51,477 nucleotides of DNA from Thermoleophilia bacterium. GTDB lineage: Bacteria; Actinomycetota; Thermoleophilia; Gaiellales; F1-60-MAGs149. The notes under the pieces are model-generated. The model was given only the letters and a program-made list of their open reading frames with translations. It searched no databases and was not told the origin of the DNA. The stretch covers positions 1-51,477 of the forward strand of contig SHUX01000003.1 in assembly GCA_009694475.1 (NCBI GenBank), given 5' to 3'. Of this stretch, positions 39,013 through 47,325 are shown piece by piece. The first letter of the stretch is position 1. Every line of letters begins with the position of its first letter. The position numbers and the translations under genes were made by a program.

Positions 39013-39436
39013 CACGGACCAGGCGCTCTGCGACATTTTCGGCGCTCCCTTCCAAGTCGGCGAGGCCACGTTCCCAGGCCCCGCGATCCCAAATTTCGAG
39101 TCGATCACGTACACCAACAACGACGATTTCTCGTTGCAGGACGGCGTGCTGCATCAGTGGTGCGGGGAGAGCGACGCGTCCCTGTCGATCGAGTTCGGCT
39201 TCGACAGCCCCACCAAAGAGGAAACGCTCGAGCTGGCGACCCTCACGCGTAAATGGGTCGAGTCGTGCGGTCTGCAGCTCGACAAAGCTCTCCCAGCCGT
39301 CACGGGCGTAGATCGCGACGCAGTGATCGAGGCCACGCGTCACGAACAAGCCATCGGCAAATGGCTCGCGCAGACGAGCAGGAACCGTCACGCGGTTCTT
39401 CTCGTCGAGCTTCTGAGCGTATTCACCAAGCAGCAT
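39002..39436 (-). CDS. mraZ: Transcriptional regulator MraZ
   Basis: MLLGEYAQKLDEKNRVTVPARLREPFADGLFVTRGLDHCVAIY..., repeated AbrB-like half DRQGRVALPAPL. Confidence 0.95.
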   Translation of the reverse strand: MLLGEYAQKLDEKNRVTVPARLREPFADGLFVTRGLDHCVAIYARDGWESFVELQTARLDPFTREGRQLERFLFGGAVEAELDRQGRVALPAPLMQHAVLQREIVVVGVRDRLEIWDRGAWERGLADLEGSAENVAERLVRDAH

Positions 39437-39495
39437 TTGGGGTCATTTCTTTGGTGTCCGGAGCCCCCACTCGGGTTCCCCGTCTGTACCAAGAT

Positions 39496-39526
39496 GCCCC
39501 ACCTTACCCCACTTTGTCCCACTTTG
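39496..39526 (-). promoter_or_regulatory. MraZ-box operator array
   Basis: Minus strand AAAGTGGGAC AAAGTGGGGT AAGGTGGGGC: three TGGG boxes at 10-bp spacing upstream of mraZ; overlaps a possible TTGCAA-N17-TAAGGT promoter. Confidence 0.8.
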
Positions 39527-39539
39527 CAACTATTACGTT

Positions 39540-39563
39540 TAATACGAACATACGTTCGTATTA
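39540..39563. promoter_or_regulatory. LexA/SOS box upstream of the dcw cluster
   Basis: TAATACGAACATACGTTCGTATTA: 10-bp inverted repeat containing CGAACATACGTTCG, exact match to the Gram-positive consensus CGAACRNRYGTTYG. Confidence 0.75.
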
Positions 39564-39718
39564 GCATGGTTGAGCGAAAAAAGCGCCTCAGACCCGATCT
39601 CACCCCCACACCTTTGTGACAGCACACAAAGGCCATCCCCCACCACACCCCACTACCCGCGGCACGCTTGATCTAACGAACAAGACCACATCACAGCGCG
39701 ATCAAACAACGCCCCTCA

Positions 39719-39766
39719 ATCCAAGGCGGACATGACAAGTGCGCACTTGTCATGTCCGCCTTGGAT
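39719..39766. repeat. Perfect 48-bp loopless palindrome
   Basis: ATCCAAGGCGGACATGACAAGTGC|GCACTTGTCATGTCCGCCTTGGAT, 24 bp each side, 60 nt past a kinase stop codon. Confidence 0.9.
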
Positions 39767-39825
39767 CACGAGTGGCCCCGGATCGCGACCTCGCGCCCGA
39801 ACAAATACTCCGAACGAGCGGTCAA

Positions 39826-40653
39826 CTAAAGCGCCGCTCCGTAGGGGCCGCGGCGACAGACGGTCTCCGCTCCCCACGCAGCGCCCGTCTGCACCGCTGC
39901 CGCTAGGGGCAGTCCCAAGCCGAGACCATATGTCAACCCAGCCGCAAAACAATCGCCAGCGCCGTACGTATCGACGGGATCAGTTGGCAATGGGACGGCA
40001 TCCCAGAGGCCAGAATCGTCTGTCGACATCCAACGGCCACCACGCGCCCCATCGGTCAACACAATCGCTTTCGTGTGTTTACCGAGCACACGAAAGTCGA
40101 CCTCCTCACCACGATCGGTCAGCGAACTGACGACCACATCGGCCTTCACTCCACTCTCGATCAGGGCGCCGAGTTGGCGTGCCGAACAGACAAGTGACCC
40201 GGCAGCACGTGCCGCTGCGATCCCCGAGGGCTCACCACACGTCGCATAGACCGCCGTGCAGTCCATCAGAGACTCCCAGCCGAGCGGCTCATCACCCCGT
40301 GGATACTCGTTGGGTTGCGACACGATGATCGTGCGATCACACGCATCGTCGAGGATTGTCACTGCTCGTGCCTGCCGCCCTGCTCGCTCGGCAACCCGCA
40401 GGTCAATACCCTCGACCAGCATCCGCTGACGTGTCGCAGCACCCTCAGCGTCGTTTGCCAATGCTGTCACGAAGACGACCTCGGCACCGGCACGCGCCAA
40501 GGTGATCGCGGCAACTGCTCCGCCACCAGCCGGCTCCTCGAACGGAGCGGTGAGATGAATGATCTCTCCCGAATTTGGCGGTCTTGTCGCGCGTCCAAAT
40601 AGCACCCACTCAACATGCCCCACGACCGCAATCTTCGGGCGAGCCTGAGGCAT
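39826..40653 (-). CDS. PfkB-family carbohydrate kinase
   Basis: PAGGGAVAAITLARAGAEVVFVTALANDAEG; VDTYGAGDCFAAGLTYGL. Confidence 0.87.
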   Translation of the reverse strand: MPQARPKIAVVGHVEWVLFGRATRPPNSGEIIHLTAPFEEPAGGGAVAAITLARAGAEVVFVTALANDAEGAATRQRMLVEGIDLRVAERAGRQARAVTILDDACDRTIIVSQPNEYPRGDEPLGWESLMDCTAVYATCGEPSGIAAARAAGSLVCSARQLGALIESGVKADVVVSSLTDRGEEVDFRVLGKHTKAIVLTDGARGGRWMSTDDSGLWDAVPLPTDPVDTYGAGDCFAAGLTYGLGLGLPLAAAVQTGAAWGAETVCRRGPYGAAL

Positions 40654-40662
40654 CGTGGACGA

Positions 40663-40995
40663 CTAGAGGCTGAGATCGTGCTCGCGCACAGCGGTCGCCA
40701 TCGCCTCGACATGCTCGTCCCAATCCTGGCCCGGCGTCCAGTTCGGAATGGCCACACCAGCCTGACGCAACGTCGTGACCAGTTGATCGGCGAGTTTGTC
40801 CTCAAACAACCGGGAGGCTGTCGCGATCGCCTCATCGCGCGTTGGCGCGTGGATCTGCATCGGTTCAACCAAGGCGTTTCCCGCCGGCCGGATCGTCGCG
40901 TACCAACCCTCGGGACGCGCAGGTTCGAGAAAGACCTGAAACCCAAAACGTCGGGCGCGGGACTTGAGGGCATTGGCGTCGTTAGCGATGTTCAC
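40663..40995 (-). CDS. Conserved hypothetical protein
   Basis: Likely GTG start at 40995 (VNIANDANALKSRARRFGFQVFLEPARPEGWYATIRPAG...), between kinase and GH15 genes. Confidence 0.6.
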   Translation of the reverse strand: MNIANDANALKSRARRFGFQVFLEPARPEGWYATIRPAGNALVEPMQIHAPTRDEAIATASRLFEDKLADQLVTTLRQAGVAIPNWTPGQDWDEHVEAMATAVREHDLSL

Positions 40996-41026
40996 AGGCA
41001 GGAACCCTACAGGAAGCGAATCTGGA

Positions 41027-42835
41027 TCAGCTGACCTTGTCGATCGCGCGGTCAAGAAACAGGGCAGCCGAGATCAATGAGAGGTGTGTAAATGCCTGGG
41101 GGAAGTTGCCGAGCGCCTCTCCCGATGCACCGATCTCCTCGGAGTACAGCCCAAGGTGGTTGGCGTAGGTCTGCATCTTTTCGAACGCCAGCCGAGCCTC
41201 GTCGATATTGCCAGCGCGTGCCAGCACCTCGACCCACCAGAACGTGCAGATCGAGAAGGTGCCCTCTTCCCCACCGAGTCCATCGTCGGCTGCGAGATCA
41301 GGGTTGTAGCGATAAACGAGCGAGTCGGTCACGAGTTCGTCACGAATCGCGTCGATCGTCGACTTCATCATCGGATCGTTCGGCGCTACGAAGTGCCCCA
41401 TCACCATCATCAGTGTCGACGCGTCGAGCACATCACCGTCAAGCACTTGCACGAAGGCCTGACGCTGCTGAGAAAAGCCGCGCTTCATAACCTGCTCGTA
41501 GATCGCATCGCGCGTCTCGCGCCAGCGAATACGTGGGCACGGAAAGCCGCGTGCCTCGGCGATGCGGAGCGCCCGATCAAAGGCAATCCAACTCATCACA
41601 CGCGAGTAGGTGAATTCCTGTGGCCCTCCGCGAACCTCCCAAATCCCCTCGTCTTTGGAGTCCCAATGCTCAACGAGCCAGTCCAGCAGTTCGACGACGA
41701 CGGTCCAGAGCTCGTAGTCGATGGGGGCGCCAGACTTGTTGTAAAGGTAGATGCTATTGATCAACTCGCCGTAGATGTCGAGCTGCAACTGACCGGCAGC
41801 ACCATTGCCGACCCGGACGGGTTTCGAGTCGCGATATCCCGAGAGGTGATCGAGTTCGAACTCCTCGAGTTCGTGCCGTCCATCGATCCCGTACATGATC
41901 TGCAAGGGCCCGGCATTTGAGGAGTGCTGCTCAAGTGCTCGCTCCTTCAGGAACGCCATAAACTGACTTGCCTCGTCAAGGAAGCCAAGCTTCAGGAACG
42001 CGAATAGCGTGAACGACGAGTCGCGGATCCACGTGTACCGATAGTCCCAGTTGCGAGCGCCGCCAATCGTCTCTGGCAGCGACATTGTTGGAGCCGCGAC
42101 GATCGCTCCGGTCGGGCGATAACAGAGCAACTTGAGCACTAACGCAGAGCGCCTCACGGTCTCACGCCAGCGGCCGCGGTAGGTGCACTGGTGGATCCAA
42201 CTGCGCCAAAACTCGACGGTCTCGGTGAACAGGTGCCCACAGACCTCCGGCGGAAACGGCCGCGCAGAGTGCCCATCATCGGGCACGCGCTCGAGCACGA
42301 AGGTCAGACGCTGCCCTGCCTCGAGCGTAAAGAAGGCGTGCACATCGCTACCGTCTGTCGTCAACTGCACCGGCGAGTCGAGTGCGAGCGTGAGGTCGTC
42401 GGTCTCGAAAACCACGCCGTACTCGTCGACCTTGATCGTGTGTTCGGTGCGACCATAGTTAAAGCGCGGCGAGCAGTCGAGTTGGAAGTGCATGTGCCCG
42501 CGCACGCACTGAACGGTGCGCAAGATGCGTTGACGATCCTCCTCAACCGAGCCGACCGGCATAAAGTCAACGAGTTCGCCGACGCCCGTACCCGACAGAA
42601 AGCGTGTGATTAGTACGTTCGTGTCAGGCAGGTAGAGCTGCTTTGCCCGCACATCCCGGTCCTGCGGACCAATCCGAAACGAGCCGCCCTTCTCCTGGTC
42701 GAGAATGCCCCCAAAGACGCTCGGCGAGTCGAACCGTGGGCAGCAGTACCAGTCGATTGTGCCCTCTTCGGTGACGAGCGCGACAGAGTGGAGGTCGCCA
42801 ATGATCCCATGATCTTCAATCGCAGCGTAGTCCAC
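41027..42835 (-). CDS. Glycoside hydrolase family 15 (glucoamylase/trehalase-like)
   Basis: IEDHGIIGDLHSVALVTEEGTIDWYCCPRFDSPSVFGGILD; IGGARNWDYRYTWIRDSSFTLFAFLKLGF; GEALGNFPQAFTHLSLI. Confidence 0.92.
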   Translation of the reverse strand: MDYAAIEDHGIIGDLHSVALVTEEGTIDWYCCPRFDSPSVFGGILDQEKGGSFRIGPQDRDVRAKQLYLPDTNVLITRFLSGTGVGELVDFMPVGSVEEDRQRILRTVQCVRGHMHFQLDCSPRFNYGRTEHTIKVDEYGVVFETDDLTLALDSPVQLTTDGSDVHAFFTLEAGQRLTFVLERVPDDGHSARPFPPEVCGHLFTETVEFWRSWIHQCTYRGRWRETVRRSALVLKLLCYRPTGAIVAAPTMSLPETIGGARNWDYRYTWIRDSSFTLFAFLKLGFLDEASQFMAFLKERALEQHSSNAGPLQIMYGIDGRHELEEFELDHLSGYRDSKPVRVGNGAAGQLQLDIYGELINSIYLYNKSGAPIDYELWTVVVELLDWLVEHWDSKDEGIWEVRGGPQEFTYSRVMSWIAFDRALRIAEARGFPCPRIRWRETRDAIYEQVMKRGFSQQRQAFVQVLDGDVLDASTLMMVMGHFVAPNDPMMKSTIDAIRDELVTDSLVYRYNPDLAADDGLGGEEGTFSICTFWWVEVLARAGNIDEARLAFEKMQTYANHLGLYSEEIGASGEALGNFPQAFTHLSLISAALFLDRAIDKVS

Positions 42836-42864
42836 GCAGATCTCCCTCGCCTTCGGCAGAGAGT

Positions 42865-43197
42865 TTAGGCGGAATGCGTGCTGAGGTTGAGATCGGCAAC
42901 GAGCCGATCCTTGGGCTTGAGCCCCACGGACCGCTCGACGACCTCGCCGTCTTTGAACAACGCGACCATCGGGATCGACAGCACGCCGTACTGGCCGGCA
43001 AGACCAGGTTCGGCATCGACGTCGAGCTTGGCGATCTTGACCTTGCCTGCATACTCGCCGGCGAGCTCGTCAATGATCGGCCCGAGCGTCTTGCACGGCC
43101 CACACCACTCAGCCCAGAAGTCGATCAGGACGGGGATGTCGGATTCGATGACTTCGCCCTGGAAGTTGGCGCTATTAATCTCGAGTGCGTCGGACAT
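42865..43197 (-). CDS. trxA: Thioredoxin
   Basis: VLIDFWAEWCGPCKTLGPIIDELAGEYAGKVKIAKLDVD. Confidence 0.95.
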   Translation of the reverse strand: MSDALEINSANFQGEVIESDIPVLIDFWAEWCGPCKTLGPIIDELAGEYAGKVKIAKLDVDAEPGLAGQYGVLSIPMVALFKDGEVVERSVGLKPKDRLVADLNLSTHSA

Positions 43198-43237
43198 GTG
43201 CTGCTCCTTCAGGGGCAAAGCGGTGGTTTTGAAGAGT

Positions 43238-43290
43238 ATGCCGGGCGCGTCGCCCGTCTATCTCATAGACGAACGACGCGCCGCTGGCAT
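43238..43290 (-). terminator. Long composite hairpin downstream of the substrate-binding protein gene
   Basis: ATGCC/GGCAT, GGCGCGTCG/CGACGCGCC and CGTCTAT/ATAGACG nested stems (21 bp in 53 nt), 3-nt apical loop, 5 nt after the SBP stop. Confidence 0.65.
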
Positions 43291-43295
43291 TCCCG

Positions 43296-44450
43296 TTACT
43301 GCGTGTAGAGCTTGCTGAGGACGAACGTGCCACTCGTGCTGTCGACGTTCAAGATCGCCACGGGAACGTTCGAGCGGTAACCCGTCTCCGGGTCGATCGT
43401 GATGCTGCCCGTTGCACCGGAGAGGTTGGTGGTGTGGAACGCCTTCTTCGAGACGGCGCTCACGCTGAGCCTCCCGGCACGGCGAATCGCATTGACCAGC
43501 GTGTAGACGGAGTCGTAGGTGAAGATCCCCCACGGGCCAGGATTGGCGCTCAACTTTTTGGCGTAGTTCTTCACGTACGCCGTCGACTTGGCGTTACCAA
43601 ACTGGCCTGGCGTTGGCACACCACTAAACGTGCAGGCTGATGCTGCCGGAATGCCGGCCTGCTTGACGAAGGCAGCGTCCTGGTTAGCGAGCCCCATGAA
43701 GCACTTGGTCGGATGGTCGGCCTGCGCAGCGAACAGGTTCTTGGCGATGATTGCGCCCTGCGGGTAGTAGGTGCTGACGTAGACGACATCAGGATTGTTC
43801 GTCACGGCCTGCGCAACCTGCGCAGTGAAGTCCTTGCTCTTGGCATCGATTGGGATCTTTGTAACGAGCACGCCCTGCTTGTTGAGCGCCTCGAACATGC
43901 GGTCTGCCATACCCTTGGTGTAAGCGTCAGGGTCGTACAGGATCGAGACCTTGCCAGCCTTCTCTGCCGTCATCCACTGGACCTCAACGGGCGAGATCTG
44001 CGAGTTCTTCGGCTGGACAGTGATACCCATGTTCTTGGTGTCGTCGGTCGAGGTCAACTGAACTGGAAACACCCCGGCAGCAATAAAGATTGGGAGATTC
44101 GCGATACCAACGGACGAGTTGTACGGTCCGATCAGCGCGAATGGCTGCTGCTTGACAAGGTTCTCCGCAACCGTCACACCAATCGATGGTGTCGCCTTGT
44201 CATTGCCGGTGATCAACTTGATCTGCAGTCCAAGAACGCCCCCTGCCTTGTTGATCTCGGCAATAGCGAGCTTGGTGCCCCGCAGCATGTCTTGCCCGTT
44301 GGCGGCCTGTCCACCCGTTAATGGGCCTTCATACGCGAGCGTCAGCACCTCCGAGCGTGGCGCCAAGGATCGCGCAGCAGCAACTGGGACGACAATCGCA
44401 GCAATCGTGACGACCGCAAATAGGCTGATAAGACGATAGTGCACGTGGAC
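43296..44450 (-). CDS. ABC-type branched-chain amino acid substrate-binding protein (LivK-like)
   Basis: Signal peptide; LTLAYEGPLTGGQAANGQDMLRGTKLAIAEINKAGGVLGLQIKLITGNDKATP; FALIGPYNSSVGIANLPI. Exact start uncertain. Confidence 0.87.
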   Translation of the reverse strand, partial: VHVHYRLISLFAVVTIAAIVVPVAAARSLAPRSEVLTLAYEGPLTGGQAANGQDMLRGTKLAIAEINKAGGVLGLQIKLITGNDKATPSIGVTVAENLVKQQPFALIGPYNSSVGIANLPIFIAAGVFPVQLTSTDDTKNMGITVQPKNSQISPVEVQWMTAEKAGKVSILYDPDAYTKGMADRMFEALNKQGVLVTKIPIDAKSKDFTAQVAQAVTNNPDVVYVSTYYPQGAIIAKNLFAAQADHPTKCFMGLANQDAAFVKQAGIPAASACTFSGVPTPGQFGNAKSTAYVKNYAKKLSANPGPWGIFTYDSVYTLVNAIRRAGRLSVSAVSKKAFHTTNLSGATGSITIDPETGYRSNVPVAILNVDSTSGTFVLSKLYTQ

Positions 44451-44505
44451 TCTCTCGCGTTTCGAGTGACGTGACTGTAGCGATCCTCTCGGCGACGACA
44501 ATCCA

Positions 44506-45204
44506 TCAGTCTTTTTCGTGGGCTACGTTACCAACGGGCCGCCCGAACCCACCAATACTCGTGTTGAGTCGCCATCCGCTGTAGGTGTGCTCGCTGACAG
44601 CGTCGCCCGAGTTGCCTTCAATGGTGTCGATCGTTAGCGGCGTCACCCGTCGCACGATGCCGACGTGGCCGAACGTAAACCAGACCACATCACCAGGCTG
44701 CGGGTCGGCGACGAGTCGGTCGCGAAACGCGCTCCGCTCGGCAAACCATCCTCGAACATCCAGCGTCCAACCCAACCGCCAGCCACCGGACGCGCCCCCT
44801 GTAAACGGTCGCCCGGCGGCGCGCAACACCCAGGAGACGAAATCGGCGCACCACGCTTCGGCATTGTCGTCCGTAAATTCGCTGATACCTGGCCCACTAT
44901 TCGAGCCGGGTGGCGCCTCCCTAATCTGCATCTGCAGCAGTCGTTCCGAAATCGCGACGATCGAGCCCCCGTCAATTGTCGGGAGCGGTGTGACTGGTAG
45001 ACTTAGGAAGGTAGGTACTGCCAAGCCACCATCAGCGCGTCCAGTGCCAGATTGCCCAACCTCGGCAAACAGTGGTGACAAACGCGGCAGCAGCACGAGG
45101 CCGCTGTTGGAGGTTTTCACGGCGATCGTTGCCAACACGGTACAGGCCAGCAAGACGGCGACCCACTCCGTCGTCGCCTGCCCCAGTCGCCGCGCGAGCG
45201 TCAT
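44506..45204 (-). CDS. Class III prepilin-like (TadE/Flp-type) N-terminus fused to a CHAP-type cysteine amidase/endopeptidase
   Basis: MTLARRLG|QATTEWVAVLLACTVLATIAV (G-1, E+5, hydrophobic helix) followed by AEAWCADFVSWVLRAAG, PQPGDVVWFTFGHVGIVRRV, IDTIEGNSGDAVSEHTYS. Confidence 0.8.
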   Translation of the reverse strand: MTLARRLGQATTEWVAVLLACTVLATIAVKTSNSGLVLLPRLSPLFAEVGQSGTGRADGGLAVPTFLSLPVTPLPTIDGGSIVAISERLLQMQIREAPPGSNSGPGISEFTDDNAEAWCADFVSWVLRAAGRPFTGGASGGWRLGWTLDVRGWFAERSAFRDRLVADPQPGDVVWFTFGHVGIVRRVTPLTIDTIEGNSGDAVSEHTYSGWRLNTSIGGFGRPVGNVAHEKD

Positions 45205-45827
45205 GCAATCACCGGTCCGATCAGACTGCGCAACACGAGCGCTTGACCACCGATCACGATCAACAGCGCTGCCGGTGCCAGCAGTCCACCGATCACGAGC
45301 AGCATCTTGGGCGCAGCCGCGGCGGCGCGTTTGCGAGCCTCGGCACGCGCCTGCAGTCGAGCATCGGCGGCAAGCAGACGCAGTGCTCCCGCGATTGGAA
45401 CCCCCAACTCTTCGCTCTGCTGAAACAACGATCCCAACGAGCGGAGAGCGGGATCGGCAGCGCGTAACGAGGCTCCTAGGCCGAGTACGGTGGCAGTCCG
45501 CGTCGCATCGACGAGCACGCCCCTGAGCGGTTCGGATGAGAACGTGGCCACCCGCTCGATTGCAAGCTCGGGCGCCGCGCCGCCATCAACGGTTGCCGCC
45601 AGCAGCTCGAGCACATCCGGGAGGGCGTTCGTGATCGCGCTCGCCCACCGCTGCTGCGCCGAGCGCTCCCGGCGGCGGGTCGTGACGAACCCCACGCCAA
45701 AACCGATACCACCACCACTGATGGCGAGCACTACATTACCCGTCCCCAGCCACCCCAGCCAGAGCCCTAGACACCCCCAACTTGCCAACCACACGAGCCA
45801 CGTTGCACGGCGCGGGCGTGGTGTCAC
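45201..45827 (-). CDS. Type II secretion F-domain protein, TadC-like
   Basis: GTG start at 45827; ALPDVLELLAATVDGGAAPELAIERVA, LFQQSEELGVPIAGALRLLAADARLQARAEARKRAAAAAPKMLLVIGGLL. Confidence 0.88.
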   Translation of the reverse strand: MTPRPRRATWLVWLASWGCLGLWLGWLGTGNVVLAISGGGIGFGVGFVTTRRRERSAQQRWASAITNALPDVLELLAATVDGGAAPELAIERVATFSSEPLRGVLVDATRTATVLGLGASLRAADPALRSLGSLFQQSEELGVPIAGALRLLAADARLQARAEARKRAAAAAPKMLLVIGGLLAPAALLIVIGGQALVLRSLIGPVIA

Positions 45828-46387
45828 AACCCCACCGCCCGCGCGATGCGCCGTAGTAGGAGCAGTGCGATGCCGGTCAGTCCCGCTGCCACTCCGATAA
45901 TCACAAGCCCAGGCCCGGTCGTAAACAGCGCTGCAAGTGCCGACGGCGCGAGCACGGTCAGGAAGCCGAGCGAGACGACAGGTGCAAGCGGCACAATGCG
46001 TGCGGCCAGTCTGGCCTGCGCGGTAGCAACTTCCGCCTCGAGTCGTAGCCGCTCGCGATCGGCGAGCCCTTCGGCGACAGCCGCGAGCGATGCGACGAGA
46101 TCGCCGCCGAGCTCCTGATGAAGCTCGATCGTCCCCACCAGCACACTGCCGCCTGGTACGGCAAGAAGTGGCGCGAGAGCGCTCCGGGTCGCAGCGCCAG
46201 AGCGCAGGCCAGCCGCACACGTTCTGAGCAGGTCGACGACCACCTCGTCAACTGCATCCGCCGCGCGCTCAAAGGCATCTGCGATCGGCAGGCCCGCAGC
46301 ACAGCACCGTGCGAGTGCCCGAGCAACCTCTGGCAGCGTCTGTGCGATAACGCCCACAGTCGGTCCGTTGCGTCGGGAGAACCTCAT
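45824..46387 (-). CDS. Type II secretion F-domain protein, TadB-like
   Basis: LPEVARALARCCAAGLPIADAFERAADAV, ELHQELGGDLVASLAAVAEGLADRERLRLEAEVATAQARL. Confidence 0.82.
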   Translation of the reverse strand: MRFSRRNGPTVGVIAQTLPEVARALARCCAAGLPIADAFERAADAVDEVVVDLLRTCAAGLRSGAATRSALAPLLAVPGGSVLVGTIELHQELGGDLVASLAAVAEGLADRERLRLEAEVATAQARLAARIVPLAPVVSLGFLTVLAPSALAALFTTGPGLVIIGVAAGLTGIALLLLRRIARAVGL

Positions 46388-47325
46388 CGCTCGAACACCC
46401 GAATCTGCCACCCAGCACCCTCTCGCTCAACGCTATGGATCGAAGCCACACTGCGTCCGCCGTCAGGAGACCGCACGACATGCACAACGGCATGGACCGC
46501 CGACGCGATCTGCTCGCGAATTGCGGTGTGGGGAATATCAACGCCACCCATCAGCGCCATCGTCTCCAACCGGCGCAGTGCATCGTCAGGCCCGTTGGCA
46601 TGGATCGTGGCGAGCGAGCCATCGTGGCCCGTATTCATCGCGAGCAGAAGGTCGATCGCCTCACCCCCGCGGATCTCTCCCACGATCAGTCGATCCGGTC
46701 GCATCCGGAGCGCGTTACGGACGAGTTGGCGGAGGTCGATTGCTCCCCGTCCTTCGACGTTGGCGGGGCGCGCTTCGAGCCGTGCGACGTGCTCGGCCTG
46801 AACCGACAACTCGGCGGCGTCTTCGACCGTCACGATCCGTTCACTGGCCGGCACCAACCCCGTCAGCGCTCCAAGTAGCGTCGTTTTGCCCGTTCCTGTG
46901 CCACCACTGATGAGGGTGTTACGACGGCCCCTGACGAGCGTGGTCAGATCGCGAGCCTGCTCCGATGAGATCGCGCCACGTGCGACAAGATCGCTAAACC
47001 GCAGTGCCGCGGTGCCGAAGCGACGAATGGTGATCAGCGGGCCGTCGACGGCAAGCGGCGGTAGCACGACGTTGACTCGCGAACCGTCCGGCAGGCGAGC
47101 GTCGACCATCGGCGTCGCGTCGTCGATGCGCCTCCCGCAGGCCGACACTAGGCGGACCGCCGTCTGTCGCAACTCGAGCGAATCACGAAAGCGTGTGTCA
47201 ACGCGACGCAACTTCCCATCGAGTTCAACCCAAACGTCGAAGGGGCCATTGACGACGACCTCGCCAACCTCAGGGTTCATCAGCAGTGGTGCGAGCGGAC
47301 CAGCCAACGACAACAAGAAGGTCAT
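46384..47325 (-). CDS. Tad secretion ATPase CpaF/TadA
   Basis: LISGGTGTGKTTLLGALTGLVPASERIVTVEDAAEL; PDRLIVGEIRGGEAIDLLLAMNTGHDGSLATIHAN. Confidence 0.93.
   Translation of the reverse strand: MTFLLSLAGPLAPLLMNPEVGEVVVNGPFDVWVELDGKLRRVDTRFRDSLELRQTAVRLVSACGRRIDDATPMVDARLPDGSRVNVVLPPLAVDGPLITIRRFGTAALRFSDLVARGAISSEQARDLTTLVRGRRNTLISGGTGTGKTTLLGALTGLVPASERIVTVEDAAELSVQAEHVARLEARPANVEGRGAIDLRQLVRNALRMRPDRLIVGEIRGGEAIDLLLAMNTGHDGSLATIHANGPDDALRRLETMALMGGVDIPHTAIREQIASAVHAVVHVVRSPDGGRSVASIHSVEREGAGWQIRVFER

Noticed and set aside
39611-39632. CRP/FNR-like site (TTTGTG-ACAGCA-CACAAA)
   Set aside because: Half-site spacing is two bases shorter than TGTGA-N6-TCACA; more simply a hairpin.
39732-40130. 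132-aa plus ORF across the palindrome and kinase gene
   Set aside because: Antisense to the kinase, low-complexity composition, no domain.
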